Of a stretch of DNA of 64,000 bases, positions 1 to 9,110 are shown piece by piece. Position numbers and translations under genes: made by a program. A model generated the notes under the pieces. That model was not told the origin of the DNA, did not search any database, and worked only from the letters and a program-made list of their open reading frames with translations. Numbering within the stretch: position 1 is the stretch's first letter; the number at the start of each line of letters is the position of its first letter. Origin of the DNA: Planotetraspora kaengkrachanensis (GTDB lineage Bacteria; Actinomycetota; Actinomycetes; Streptosporangiales; Streptosporangiaceae); the NCBI RefSeq assembly GCF_016862895.1, contig NZ_BONV01000009.1, positions 206,270 to 270,269 of the forward strand. Direction: 5' to 3'.

Positions 1-353
1 CTGTGCCCGATGAGCTTCGCCCCCGGACCGCCACCCTCCAAGGGGTGGGCTGGCGCGCGTCTTAACTACATAGCGACGTACGACCGGTCGGCGTGACCGA
101 TTTTTGGCTTGCTGGTGGACATGTTGCAGGTAGCAGCGCTGAGGCTGTGGGTATGGGGCGACGATGACGCGGTGGCCGCGATTCGGGCCGACGTCACGAT
201 CAGCGGTCGCCCGTTGATCGATCTCTGAGTCGTTCCGCAAGGCAGCCGGGCCAGGGATTGGCAGGCCGGCCACCCAAGCGGCTGGGCCACCGATCGGTGG
301 GCTGTCCCTTCGACGGACGGCCCTGCCTACTGGATTACAGAGAAGGGGTGACC

Positions 354-785
354 ATGGCGCTCACCACAAGGGTCAAACAGTTCACCGAGTCCAAGCCGTT
401 TTACGCCTTCGCGGGCGCCACCAGCTACGCGGTCGAGAAACTGCGCAAGGTGCCCAAGCAGCTGCGCACGGGCCGTCACGAAGTCGGCGAGACCGCGAAA
501 GAGCTGCCAAGTAGGGCCCGCAAGACCGTCGCCGAGAACCTGCCGGAGCCGGCGCGTGAGGTCACCGACACCGTGACCGCTCTGCTCAACGTGGTTTATG
601 ACGAGCTGGCGGTCCGAGGCCGGAAGGTCGTGAAGCAGGTGAGCAGAGAGGCTGCTCAGGAACTCGGCAAGGTCTCCGAGACCGCCAAGGCCGCGACCGC
701 CCGCGACAAGCAGGAAGCTCCGGCCAGGAAGCCTGGCCGCCCTGCATCGCGGACCCAGCGAACCAAGACGGCGTCCAGGGCGTGA
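354..785 (+). CDS. Small basic helical protein, heparin-binding-hemagglutinin-like
   Basis: The product has 143 residues. The start is the ATG that follows the purine-rich stretch AGAAGGGG, so about 30 upstream codons of the open frame are left out. Residues 1-100 are rich in Ala, Glu, Lys and Arg and look helical; the last 30 residues are a Lys/Arg/Ala/Pro tail (KPGRPASRTQRTKTASRA). This resembles small actinobacterial proteins loosely annotated as HbhA-like, in which a helical body is followed by a basic tail that can bind polyanions. No enzyme motif is visible. A terminator hairpin follows directly, so the gene looks monocistronic. The function is inferred from composition only. Confidence 0.6.
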   Translation: MALTTRVKQFTESKPFYAFAGATSYAVEKLRKVPKQLRTGRHEVGETAKELPSRARKTVAENLPEPAREVTDTVTALLNVVYDELAVRGRKVVKQVSREAAQELGKVSETAKAATARDKQEAPARKPGRPASRTQRTKTASRA

Positions 786-792
786 AGCAGCG

Positions 793-823
793 CCCCGCTC
801 TCCTCGCCGAAAGAAGAGCGGGG
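793..823 (+). terminator. Rho-independent-type hairpin after the basic protein gene
   Basis: A perfect 9-bp stem (CCCCGCTCT with AGAGCGGGG) encloses a 13-nt loop, 8 nt after the stop codon. There is no strong T run, as is common in actinomycetes. Confidence 0.7.
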
Positions 824-951
824 CATTGAGTGTCCCGCCTTACAGCCGCATCACTCGGGGCAGATCTCGGCGAGGTCCACTGAGCGACGTATCCGTGGCG
901 GACGGCCTGCGCCGCCACCGCGGCTGCATGTGCCGTCCAGTCGCATCTCCG

Positions 952-1785
952 CTACTCAGGCTTCGGATGGAATGGGTGCATTTCGAATAACCCGTGGCTA
1001 ATCACCGTGAAGGTCGACTCCGGAGCCTCGATCCACAGGCCGGGCAGGTCACGCAGGGGTTCGGACACAAGGACCCGTGCGTCGCCGGACAGCTCCGCAC
1101 GCATGAACACCTCGGGGTGCAGGTCCCGGAGACACTCTGTGGTGGTGCTGTGGAAAAGTGATCGCGAACGACGCTCGGTGGAGTAGCGAAACGCCCACAG
1201 CCGCTCGCCGTCCGATGTTGCCACCGTCATCTGGACCGGGTGCTCTACGCCGTGCGCCCGTCCCGTCTCCTCCACGAATCCGACCATCCGCTCCACCGCG
1301 CCCGGCGGGTCCTCGCGCAGCCCGAACGTGAGCGCCAAGAAGAACATGACCTCAGAATCCGTGGACCCCTCGATCGCCGGAAACAGCTCCGGTTCGACGG
1401 CCAGTACGAGGTCGCGTTTGAGCCGGCCGAATTGAGAGATCGCGCCGTTGTGCATCCACAGCCAGTTGCCGTGGCGGAACGGATGGCAGTTCGTCTGCTG
1501 TACGGCCGTCCCGGACGACGCGCGCACGTGGGCCATGAACAACGGCGACCGGACGTGGCGCGCGAGTTCGCGCAGGTTCCGGTCGCCCCAGGCGGGCTTG
1601 GTGTCCTTGAAGACCGCGGGCGGCACCTCGACGTCGTCGTAGTAGCCGACCCCGAACCCGTCGCCGTTGACCGTCTCCGCGCCGAGTCTGGCGTGGAGGC
1701 TTTGGTGAATCAGCGAGTGCTCCGGCTCGTAGAGCAGCTTTTCCAGATTGATCGGCGAGCCGGAATAGGCGAGCCAGCGGCACAT
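952..1785 (-). CDS. Class II glutamine amidotransferase (EgtC/YafJ-like)
   Basis: The product has 277 residues. The ATG was chosen so that the protein begins MCRWLAYSG. In class II (Ntn-type) amidotransferases the Cys after the initiator Met becomes the N-terminal nucleophile, so the nine extra upstream codons cannot be part of the mature enzyme. Other family hallmarks are NGDGFGVGYY, FMAHVRASSGTAVQQTNCHPF, WLWMHNGAI and EGSTDSEVMFF. These proteins release ammonia from glutamine or a gamma-glutamyl compound. EgtC does this in ergothioneine synthesis, but no other ergothioneine gene is adjacent, so the substrate here is open. The gene stands alone. Confidence 0.85.
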   Translation of the reverse strand: MCRWLAYSGSPINLEKLLYEPEHSLIHQSLHARLGAETVNGDGFGVGYYDDVEVPPAVFKDTKPAWGDRNLRELARHVRSPLFMAHVRASSGTAVQQTNCHPFRHGNWLWMHNGAISQFGRLKRDLVLAVEPELFPAIEGSTDSEVMFFLALTFGLREDPPGAVERMVGFVEETGRAHGVEHPVQMTVATSDGERLWAFRYSTERRSRSLFHSTTTECLRDLHPEVFMRAELSGDARVLVSEPLRDLPGLWIEAPESTFTVISHGLFEMHPFHPKPE

Positions 1786-2250
1786 ATGTGCTGTTTTACC
1801 CCCGAACGTCACGCGCGGAACTGTGCCTGACTCCCTGGCCGGCGCCTGGCGTGGACGGCACCCCGGAGGCCGATCCTGTGGAGAACGTGCATCACCTGGC
1901 CGGCCCTTCGCCCTCCCGCGCTCCGTACCGTCTAACTAGAACAAGCGGGACAAGAAAAGAATTATCCGTGCAATTCAGTAAATAAACAAGGTGGGGCGGG
2001 CAAATTCGCCATCCGCTGCGAACGGCCATATTGCATCAGCAATACGGGAGAATTCCAAGTCCCGCCACCCGGGGCATTTGGGCAGGTCGCAGCAGGGTAC
2101 GGGCACACATTTGGCGTTTGATCGCCCTAGGGCGAGTCAAATTCACTGGACGCGCCCCGAATGACCCGGATGGAGACGACTACCAGCCCGGCGATCCGGA
2201 CGGAGTCGCTCAGTGTCCGGTGGTGACGGGCGGCCGCTGAAGTAGAGAGA
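1786..2250. other. Intergenic region, no gene recognised
   Basis: About 465 nt lie upstream of the amidotransferase. The stretch 1935-1990 is AT-richer than its surroundings and probably holds the amidotransferase promoter. Short open frames here have no recognisable product. Confidence 0.4.
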
Positions 2251-2288
2251 ACAGAGGGGCACGAGCGTTTTCGCCGGTGCCCCTCTGT
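2251..2288. terminator. Strong bidirectional terminator hairpin
   Basis: A perfect 12-bp stem (ACAGAGGGGCAC with GTGCCCCTCTGT) encloses a 14-nt loop. It lies downstream of the minus-strand glycosidase operon and of the coiled-coil remnant. Confidence 0.75.
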
Positions 2289-2318
2289 CGTGCTCTTGTT
2301 GCGCGTCAGGCGGTTCAG

Positions 2319-2437
2319 CTCAGCTCTCCGCCTTCAAGTTCGCGAGTTCGGCTTCGAGCTGGTCGCGTTCAGCCACCAGGCCGTTCAGGGCTCCGCGCAA
2401 CTGTGCCACCTCGTCGAGAGCGGCGTTATCTGGGGAG
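2319..2437 (-). pseudogene. C-terminal remnant of a coiled-coil protein
   Basis: The minus-strand frame reads about 39 codons with a heptad-like pattern (AQLRGALNGLVAERDQLEAE) and ends at a TGA just before the 2251-2288 hairpin. The frame has no start codon and opens at a TAG beside the end of the GH2 gene. It therefore looks like the 3' end of a lost gene whose 5' part was replaced by the glycosidase operon. The original identity is unknown. Confidence 0.4.
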
Positions 2438-2439
2438 AC

Positions 2440-5052
2440 CTAGGAAACAGGGACGGATGAGGTGGGGATGTTGTAGCCGCGTAACCGCAGGTAGGGGGCT
2501 TGTCCGCCGAGGTCGGCCGTCTGGTAGGCGGCGGTGACGGTGGTCGACTCCCCCGGCCAGAGGGAGATGTAGTTGTCGGTGTAGGTGACCGGCACGACCT
2601 CGGTGCCGCCGTTGCCCGCGGTGATCTCGGGGCGGACGAAGAAGGCGAGGTTGGTCGCGCTCGTGTTCGTGAGGGTGATCGTGACTGTTTCCTGGCCGCC
2701 CGAGGTGGCCCTGGACGTGGTGGCGTTCAGGTTGGGATTGCTGGCCAGGCTGTTCAGCCCGGTGAGGTTGGCGGAGTTCTTGGGCGTGGTCCGGTACCAG
2801 TTGCTCTTGTTCCCGAGCGTGTCGGCCGTCGTGGAGTACCAGTACAGGTTGTTGCTGACCGTCGCCCCGCTCGCGTCCTTGACCTGGAGGCGGATGAAGT
2901 AGGTGCTGGACAGGCCGGTGACGGTGGGGATGGTCGAAACCTGGGTGGAGGAGTTGGCCGCGGCGGTGACGGGCACCGACGTGGTGTACTTCTGGGCCAG
3001 GTCCGGGATGTTGTACAGCGTCGCCGTCGCGGTCAGGCCGCTGCGGGCCGTGAGGGTGGAGTTGACCACGAACACCTTCTTGGTGGCGTAGTCGTAGGCG
3101 ATGTGCACCGGCTCGTTGGCCTTCTTGCTGCCGAAGTAGCCGCCGCCGGGTTTGAAGTAGTAGTCGTACAGGTTCCAGTGCACCGACGGCCAGGCGCTGT
3201 TCAGCATCCAGAAGATGGTGCCGAAGGACTGGGTGTACTCATGGGAGTTCCACGCCTCGAAGAAGGCCCTGGTGTTCTCGTAGTTCTGCAGCTCTGCCTT
3301 GCGTGAGTAGTCGGCCGCGCTGGTGGCCGTGCCGTACCGGCTGTTGAGCCCGGAGGTGAACGGGGCGGTGTTGTCGAAGACGCTGCCGGCCTTGCCCGCG
3401 TGGTAGTTCCAGGCGGTGCCGAGCGGCCACTGGTCGGCGGGGGCCAGGAAGCGCTGCACGCTCTCCAGCGGCGGCGGCGACTCGGTGCCTTCCTCGCCCG
3501 TGGTGCCGAAGGCGCTGCCCGCCTTGGTGGTGTCCCACCACAGGACCGGCGGCTCCCACACGTACGGACCGTCCATCTTCATGCCGGCGTTCGCGTTGGA
3601 CCAGGTGGCGACGTTGTCCAGGGTCGGGTTCTGCCAGTGCAGGGCGGTTGCGCGGTTCTTGTAGGCAGTCAGGTGGGCGGCGGTCGGCGGCTGGTCGCTG
3701 CCGTAGGTCCACAGGAATGTGCTGGCGTGGGCGCGGGTGGCGCGCATCTGGGTGTCGAGGGAGGCGAGGGCGACCTGGGCCTGCTCGGCCGACCATCCGC
3801 TGTCGTTCTCCCACGCGCTGCAGCAGACGAAGCCGGGCATCACCATGATGCCGGCCTTGTCGGCCAGGTCGTACAGCTCCTCGTTGCCGAGCGTGCCCTC
3901 CAGGCGGATGGTGTTGAGGCCCATGTCCTTGACGTACTTGATGTGCGCGGCGTTGGTCTTGGTGTCCCAGCGCTGCAGCATGTCCCACATGTAGCCGCCG
4001 CCGCGGAACATGATGTTCTGGCCGTTGACCTTGTAACCGGCGAACGACGTGCCGTTGACGGTGGTGCGGTAGTCGGTGAACTGGCGGATGCCGAAGTCGA
4101 TCGCCTTGGTGTCGGAGGTCGCCCCGCCCGCGGTCGCCGAGACGCTGAGCTGGTAGAGCTCCGGCGACCCGAACTGGTAGGGCCACCACAGGACGGGGTT
4201 GGTGACGTGGACCGGGGCGAAGGAGACCTCGCGGCGCTCGTTCGCGTTCAGGGTGACGGTCTGGCTGAGCGGGATGCTCGGCTGCCCCGCCTTGCTGATG
4301 GTGGCGTTGATCGTGGTGGTGACCGGCGCCGCCGTGGCGTTGACCGCGTCGACGTAGACGGTCAGATCAGCGGCGTTGGTGGCGGGCAGCGGCAGGACGG
4401 TCTTGACGTAGGGGTCGCGCAGAGCGACGGGCCCAGTGGTGTCCAGCAGCGTCTTGCCCCACAGCCCGGCGTTCATGTCGGGGGCTTCGGGATTCCAGTC
4501 GACGGTGCAGAACGACAGGTCCTTGCAGTCGTGTGCCGGGGGCGTGACGCGAATGGCCAGGGCGTTGACCGCGCCGGGGTGGATCACGCCGGTTGCGTTG
4601 TACTCGTGGCCGACCATCGTGCCCACCGCGTTGGCGTCGAGCTGAGTGCCGTTCAACCAGATCTGCGCGCGGTAGCTGATGCCCTTGAAGCGCAACCAGT
4701 AGACCTGCCCCGGGGAGGTGGCCGCGGCGGTGAACTCGCCTCTGAACCACCAGTCCTGCCCTGTCAGGTCGGGGACGTTCTTGAGGTTCTGACCGAAGAA
4801 GATGTTCTGGTAGACGTTGTTCGCCACCAGCCCGGCCAGCACCGTGGACGGCAGTGAGACAGGGTTCCAGCCCGAGGTGGAGTAGCCGACCTGTGAGATG
4901 GCCGCGCCGGAGTCGGACAGTCCGGTGGCCGAGCGCAGTGCCCAGCCGGAGGTGAGCTCGGTGGAGGTGACGGTGGCCGCGCGGGCGTCGACGACGCCGA
5001 TGGCCAGTACCAAGGTGAGGGTGGAGGCGAGGATCGCGAGGAGTCGACGCAT
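2440..5052 (-). CDS. csxA: Secreted GH2 exo-beta-D-glucosaminidase
   Basis: The product has 870 residues. The signal peptide is MRRLLAILASTLTLVLAIGV followed by an AxA-type site. The GH2 layout is visible: a jelly-roll domain (about 45-215), an immunoglobulin-like domain (about 220-320) and a TIM barrel (about 325-640) with GGGYMWDMLQRW and MGLNTIRLEG. The probable acid/base Asp is in WTYGSDQPP (D453) and the nucleophile Glu lies in GEEGTESPPP (519-528), as in the chitosanolytic CsxA subgroup. It removes glucosamine from the non-reducing end of chitosan oligomers. It is shorter than CsxA (about 1030 residues) and I see no C-terminal CBM35. The ATG overlaps the TGA of the upstream GH20 gene by one base (TGATG), so the two are probably translationally coupled. 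Confidence 0.85.
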   Translation of the reverse strand: MRRLLAILASTLTLVLAIGVVDARAATVTSTELTSGWALRSATGLSDSGAAISQVGYSTSGWNPVSLPSTVLAGLVANNVYQNIFFGQNLKNVPDLTGQDWWFRGEFTAAATSPGQVYWLRFKGISYRAQIWLNGTQLDANAVGTMVGHEYNATGVIHPGAVNALAIRVTPPAHDCKDLSFCTVDWNPEAPDMNAGLWGKTLLDTTGPVALRDPYVKTVLPLPATNAADLTVYVDAVNATAAPVTTTINATISKAGQPSIPLSQTVTLNANERREVSFAPVHVTNPVLWWPYQFGSPELYQLSVSATAGGATSDTKAIDFGIRQFTDYRTTVNGTSFAGYKVNGQNIMFRGGGYMWDMLQRWDTKTNAAHIKYVKDMGLNTIRLEGTLGNEELYDLADKAGIMVMPGFVCCSAWENDSGWSAEQAQVALASLDTQMRATRAHASTFLWTYGSDQPPTAAHLTAYKNRATALHWQNPTLDNVATWSNANAGMKMDGPYVWEPPVLWWDTTKAGSAFGTTGEEGTESPPPLESVQRFLAPADQWPLGTAWNYHAGKAGSVFDNTAPFTSGLNSRYGTATSAADYSRKAELQNYENTRAFFEAWNSHEYTQSFGTIFWMLNSAWPSVHWNLYDYYFKPGGGYFGSKKANEPVHIAYDYATKKVFVVNSTLTARSGLTATATLYNIPDLAQKYTTSVPVTAAANSSTQVSTIPTVTGLSSTYFIRLQVKDASGATVSNNLYWYSTTADTLGNKSNWYRTTPKNSANLTGLNSLASNPNLNATTSRATSGGQETVTITLTNTSATNLAFFVRPEITAGNGGTEVVPVTYTDNYISLWPGESTTVTAAYQTADLGGQAPYLRLRGYNIPTSSVPVS

Positions 5053-6614
5053 CAGGAACCGCCCGGCCAGGAGATCTGCGTGGAGTGGTAGTAGTTGACG
5101 CCCATGACGTGCCAGCGCGGGCCCTGGGCGCCGAGCCGCTGCTTGAAGGCCGTCCAGTTGTGGGTCGCCTGCGGCGACCAGCCCAGCTCCGCCACCGCCG
5201 GGAGCCTGGGGAAGGCCATGTAGTCGATGTCGGCGCCCGTGACGATGGTCTCGGTCCACAGCGGCGCCTCGACTCCGAGCACGGATGCGGCGGTCACACC
5301 CTTGAGGTAGGCGCCGGGGTCCCAGTCGTAGGCGGTCTTGACGTCGATGTAGCCGGCCCAGTTCTGCCCGAGGGTCGTGCGTGAGTTGTATTTCATGTCG
5401 ATGTAGGTCCGGCTGGCGGGCGACATGATGAGCCGCGTGCCGCGTTGGGCGGCCGTGGCCACCGCGGAGTCGCGGGTGGTGGTTCCCCAGTACTGCGCGA
5501 CCGTCGAGGGGAGCGGTGTGGCGTTCACGATGTCGTGCCAGCCGGTGACGGTCTTGCCGTGCGCCGCGACGATCTGCTGGACCCGGTTGACGAACGCCGC
5601 GTAGTCGGCGGGCGCGGTGGAGGCGGCCTCGTCGCCGCCGATGTGCAGGTAGGGGCCCGGTGTGAGGGCTGCGAGCTCCCCGAAGACCTGGTCGATGAAG
5701 GTGTAGGTGAGCTCCTTGGAGGTGCACAGCGAGCTGAAGCCGACGTCGGTGCCGGTGTAGAGCGGTGGAGCGACGCCGTCGCAGTTGAGCGCCGGGTAGG
5801 ACGCCAGCGCCGCGTTGGTGTGGCCCGGCATGTCGATCTCAGGGACGACCGTGACGAAGCGTGCGGCGGCGTAGGCCACGATCTGCTGGTAGTCGGCCTG
5901 GGTGTAGTAACCGCCGGGGCCTCCGCCTACGGCGGTGCTGCCGCCGTACGTCGCCAGATTCGGCCAGGAACCGATCGCGATGCGCCAGCCCTGGTCGTCG
6001 GAAAGGTGCAGGTGCAGGTAGTTGATCTTGTAGAGGGCGAGCTGGTCGATGTACCGCTCGACCGCGGCCACCGTGAAGAAGTGCCGGGCCACATCCAGCA
6101 TGGCGCCGCGATAGCCGAACCTCGGGTAGTCCACGATGTGGCCGCCGGGCACCGGCCACGGGCCCGGCTGGACCGTCGCGCTGTCGGCCGCGACGGGCAG
6201 AAGCTGGTGCAGGGTCTGCACGCCGTTGGCGAGGCCCGCCGGCTGGTTGGCCCGGATGACGATGGACGTGCCGGTGACGTCGAGCTGGTAACCCTCGGGT
6301 CCGACCGTGGCGGGGGCGCCGGACAGCAGGAGGGAGATGCCGCCGGTGCCGGGTGCGGGGGCGACGGGGATCGGGTAGCCGGTGGAACGGCGCAGGAGTG
6401 CGGCGAGCCGGTCGCCGATGCCGGCCGCGGCGGGGTCGGTGTAGACAGCGGTCGAGGTGGTGATGGCGTAGCTCACCCCGGGGGTCGCGGTCGTGGTGAC
6501 GGGTACCGGGACGACCGAACCGAACGCGACCGCTGTGGCGGCCACCGCGGGAGGCGTGGCCAGAGAGACGAGGAGAGGGACGAGGAGGATCGCGAGGACA
6601 CGACGGACGTTCAA
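5052..6614 (-). CDS. Secreted GH20 beta-N-acetylhexosaminidase
   Basis: The product has about 520 residues. Two TTG codons (6617 and 6614) can start the frame; the second is preferred because GGAGG lies 6 nt upstream of it rather than 3. A hydrophobic signal peptide covers about residues 5-27. A GH20b-type N-terminal domain is followed by the barrel: YRGAMLDVARHFF, HLHLSDDQGWRI, VVPEIDMPGH and the catalytic Asp-Glu pair in HIGGDEA (D329-E330, counted from the first TTG). It cleaves terminal GlcNAc from chitin oligomers by substrate-assisted catalysis. It is the first gene of a two-gene operon with the GH2 glucosaminidase, which together handle acetylated and deacetylated units. Confidence 0.88.
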   Translation of the reverse strand: MNVRRVLAILLVPLLVSLATPPAVAATAVAFGSVVPVPVTTTATPGVSYAITTSTAVYTDPAAAGIGDRLAALLRRSTGYPIPVAPAPGTGGISLLLSGAPATVGPEGYQLDVTGTSIVIRANQPAGLANGVQTLHQLLPVAADSATVQPGPWPVPGGHIVDYPRFGYRGAMLDVARHFFTVAAVERYIDQLALYKINYLHLHLSDDQGWRIAIGSWPNLATYGGSTAVGGGPGGYYTQADYQQIVAYAAARFVTVVPEIDMPGHTNAALASYPALNCDGVAPPLYTGTDVGFSSLCTSKELTYTFIDQVFGELAALTPGPYLHIGGDEAASTAPADYAAFVNRVQQIVAAHGKTVTGWHDIVNATPLPSTVAQYWGTTTRDSAVATAAQRGTRLIMSPASRTYIDMKYNSRTTLGQNWAGYIDVKTAYDWDPGAYLKGVTAASVLGVEAPLWTETIVTGADIDYMAFPRLPAVAELGWSPQATHNWTAFKQRLGAQGPRWHVMGVNYYHSTQISWPGGS

Positions 6615-6704
6615 CAAACGCCTCCGCAGGGGTCCGATGCTGCGTGGTCACTGCTGTCCCCCGTGAGCTCTCGGCCCCACGATAAGCGGGCGGCATTCGT
6701 TCGT

Positions 6705-6720
6705 AAAGGTCTCTTCCAAT
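6705..6720. promoter_or_regulatory. Possible DasR (dre-like) operator
   Basis: AAAGGTCTCTTCCAAT matches the 16-bp dre consensus (ACTGGTCTAGACCAGT type) at about 10 positions, including GGTCT and CCA. It sits about 90 nt upstream of the hexosaminidase start in the divergent intergenic region. DasR controls chitin and GlcNAc genes in actinomycetes. The match is imperfect. Confidence 0.3.
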
Positions 6721-6831
6721 AATCGCAGGAGTGAGCTTTCCGCGTTTTCTGACATCGGTCAGGCGGGTGACAGCAGATCGTGTCGGCCGTAGATTCGCCA
6801 TGTTTGTTCCTGATTCAAGGAGGATTCTTCG

Positions 6832-7857
6832 GTGAACGCCCCCCGACGCCGTATTCCTGTCGCCTGCCTTGCTCTCGCCTGTGCGACCGGGCTACTCACT
6901 CCGAGCGCGGCCCAGGCCGCCGCCGATCCCACTGCCACCGTCTTCTCCCCCAACCCCGTCCAGAGCACCGGCGACGAATCTCTCACCGATGACAAGGACC
7001 GCGACGGCGCCGCCTTCGCCGGGGCCTACCGCACAGTCGCACTTACCGACCTGGACGGTTCGGGCACCCTCACGGGGCGCTACGTCACGGTCAAGAGCGA
7101 GACCGGCAAGGCCGCCCGGGTCGTGAACGGGGCCTTCCCCGCCTGGCACCGGGACAGTGACCAGTTCGAGCAGGTGATGGGCTACTACTGGGTCACCACC
7201 GCGCAGCAGTACATCCAGTCGCTGGGCTTCGGGTCCCGGCTGCGTCCGGTCAATCAGCGCCGGATCGAGCTGCGGATCAACCAGTACGGCGGGGACAACT
7301 CCTTCTTCAGGGACGACAAGGCCAACATCACCCTCGGCAAGGGCGGCGTGGACGACGGCGAGGACGGAGAAGTGATCGTCCACGAGTACGGCCACTCGGT
7401 GCAGGACGGTCAGGTCACCGGATTCGGGACCACCCTGGAGTCAGGTTCGATCGGCGAGGCCTTCGGCGACTATCTCTCCGTCGCCGTGACCAGCTGGAAG
7501 GCCGGCACGCCGACTAAGACCCCCGAGGCGTGCGTCGCCGACTGGGACTCCGTCTCCTACACCTCTGGCGTCCCGCATTGCCTGCGCCGCCTGGACGGCA
7601 CCAAGCACTACCCCGAGGACGTGGTCGGCGAGGTGCACGCCGACGGTGAGATCTGGTCCTCGGCGTTGTACGAGATCCACACCAAGCTGGGCGACCGTTC
7701 GGCAAGCACGATCATCATCGACGCGCAGTTCGACTTCACCAAGGACATCACCTTCCACGCGGCGGCCGAGGCCACCGTCGCCGCCGCTCAGCGGCACGGT
7801 GGCGCCACGGCGGCCGGCGTGGTGCGTGCCGCGTTCACCTCCCGCGGCCTGCTCTGA
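6832..7857 (+). CDS. Secreted gluzincin-type zinc metallopeptidase
   Basis: The product has 341 residues from a GTG start with AAGGAGGA 5 nt upstream. The N terminus is a signal peptide ending near AAQAA. The zinc site is HEYGH (184-188), with the third ligand probably E209 in GSIGEAFGDYLS, the gluzincin HExxH...E arrangement seen in thermolysin and fungalysin relatives. The protein is short and lacks an obvious long propeptide. It is divergently transcribed from the chitin operon. A secreted protease would fit with degradation of fungal or arthropod material, but that link is inference. Confidence 0.75.
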   Translation: MNAPRRRIPVACLALACATGLLTPSAAQAAADPTATVFSPNPVQSTGDESLTDDKDRDGAAFAGAYRTVALTDLDGSGTLTGRYVTVKSETGKAARVVNGAFPAWHRDSDQFEQVMGYYWVTTAQQYIQSLGFGSRLRPVNQRRIELRINQYGGDNSFFRDDKANITLGKGGVDDGEDGEVIVHEYGHSVQDGQVTGFGTTLESGSIGEAFGDYLSVAVTSWKAGTPTKTPEACVADWDSVSYTSGVPHCLRRLDGTKHYPEDVVGEVHADGEIWSSALYEIHTKLGDRSASTIIIDAQFDFTKDITFHAAAEATVAAAQRHGGATAAGVVRAAFTSRGLL

Positions 7858-7946
7858 AGCTGCGCCGACTCTGAATTCGTCCGACCCTCGGCCCGCGTTG
7901 ATCGGGATCGCCGGGAGCCGCCGGTGCACGGCGGCCCCCGGCGCGC

Positions 7947-9017
7947 TCAACTCTGCCGCAGGGCGGGCATCGGAATCGGAACGGAGTAGGCCGTCGCGCC
8001 GCCGCCCACGCCGCCCTCACACGTGTTGGGCGGCAGGGTGGTCACGCCGCGGGTGGAGGGCCGTTCCGCCGCCCAGAACATGTAGCCGAGCAGTCCCGAG
8101 CTCGTTCCCGCGCCGTTCGGCGCGGCCGTCTGCACGAAGGTGCCGGTGGTGTTCTGCAGCGACGCACCGAAGGCGGTGCACTCGGGAAGGACCTTGTTCC
8201 CCTCGGCGATGTAGAGGCTGCCGGTGAACTTGGCGGGAGCCAGCGGCGGGATCGGCGGGGCGTAGGTCGGCTTGCCGTCCAGGTGCTCCTGCCAGTTGGC
8301 GATCGCGGCGGAAGCACTCGGCTGGCGGGCGGGAACCATCGCGTTGGCGTAGTCGAGGACCGGCGCGGTGGTGCGCAGCCAGTCCGCCGTCGCCTTTCTG
8401 CCGATGTCGATCAGCCATCGATCGCCTGCGGCCAGGTCGATGGTCAGGCGCGCCGCGTGGTTGGCTCCCGTGGCGTCGTACGGCAGGACGGCACGGTAGG
8501 CGTCGATGAAGGACTGCAGGCCCGCGAGGTCGGCGCCGCTGTTCTCCTCGTAGTCGATCTCGATGCCGACGCCGAGCCGCTGGGCCACCTCGGCGGCATT
8601 GCGGCCGAACTGGGCCGCGTTCTCCGCCAAGGCCGCGTTCCACGCGTCGGTGTAGGTGATGCCGCCGATGGACAGCATGACCCGGATGCCGCGGCTCTTG
8701 AAGTAGTTCACGATGTCGGCGGTCATGCCGCGTGGAACGCCGTCGAGGGTCTGGGCGTCGGTCGTCTTGTGCAGCAGCTTCACCGGATGGACGAAACTGA
8801 GCACTACGACGTTGACCGAGGGATGGCCGTCGCCTCGGTCGATGAGCCAGTGGTTCTTCTGGTCGAACTCGCTCACATCACGGACGGCGCCCCAGATGCA
8901 GGCGTCGTTGCCGCAGTGCCATGACCCGTAGACCTGCATCGGGGTGGCCGCGGCCCTGGCAGGGACCGCGATGAGGAGGGGGACGAGTAAGCAGACAAGA
9001 GCGGCCAGACGGCGCAT
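7947..9017 (-). CDS. Secreted GH18-like (chitinase-like) protein
   Basis: The product has 356 residues. The start ATG has GGGAGG 4 nt upstream, and a Sec signal peptide covers about residues 1-23. The GH18 barrel shows MLSIGG (114-119), corresponding to SxGG, and GIEIDYEEN (151-159), corresponding to the DxxDxDxE strand. The catalytic Glu (E157) and the Asp two before it (D155) are kept, but the first two Asp of the motif are replaced by Val150 and Glu153. The product could be an active chitinase or endo-N-acetylglucosaminidase, or a weakened one. It is convergent with the metallopeptidase. Confidence 0.7.
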   Translation of the reverse strand: MRRLAALVCLLVPLLIAVPARAAATPMQVYGSWHCGNDACIWGAVRDVSEFDQKNHWLIDRGDGHPSVNVVVLSFVHPVKLLHKTTDAQTLDGVPRGMTADIVNYFKSRGIRVMLSIGGITYTDAWNAALAENAAQFGRNAAEVAQRLGVGIEIDYEENSGADLAGLQSFIDAYRAVLPYDATGANHAARLTIDLAAGDRWLIDIGRKATADWLRTTAPVLDYANAMVPARQPSASAAIANWQEHLDGKPTYAPPIPPLAPAKFTGSLYIAEGNKVLPECTAFGASLQNTTGTFVQTAAPNGAGTSSGLLGYMFWAAERPSTRGVTTLPPNTCEGGVGGGATAYSVPIPMPALRQS

Positions 9018-9110
9018 GCCAACCTCCCGTGAAAGGAATTGTAAAGAAGGTTAGCTGTTGCGGGCGCGGCGGTCCCTCACCAAAAGGGAAGCAAGCACGT
9101 GGGGCACAAG

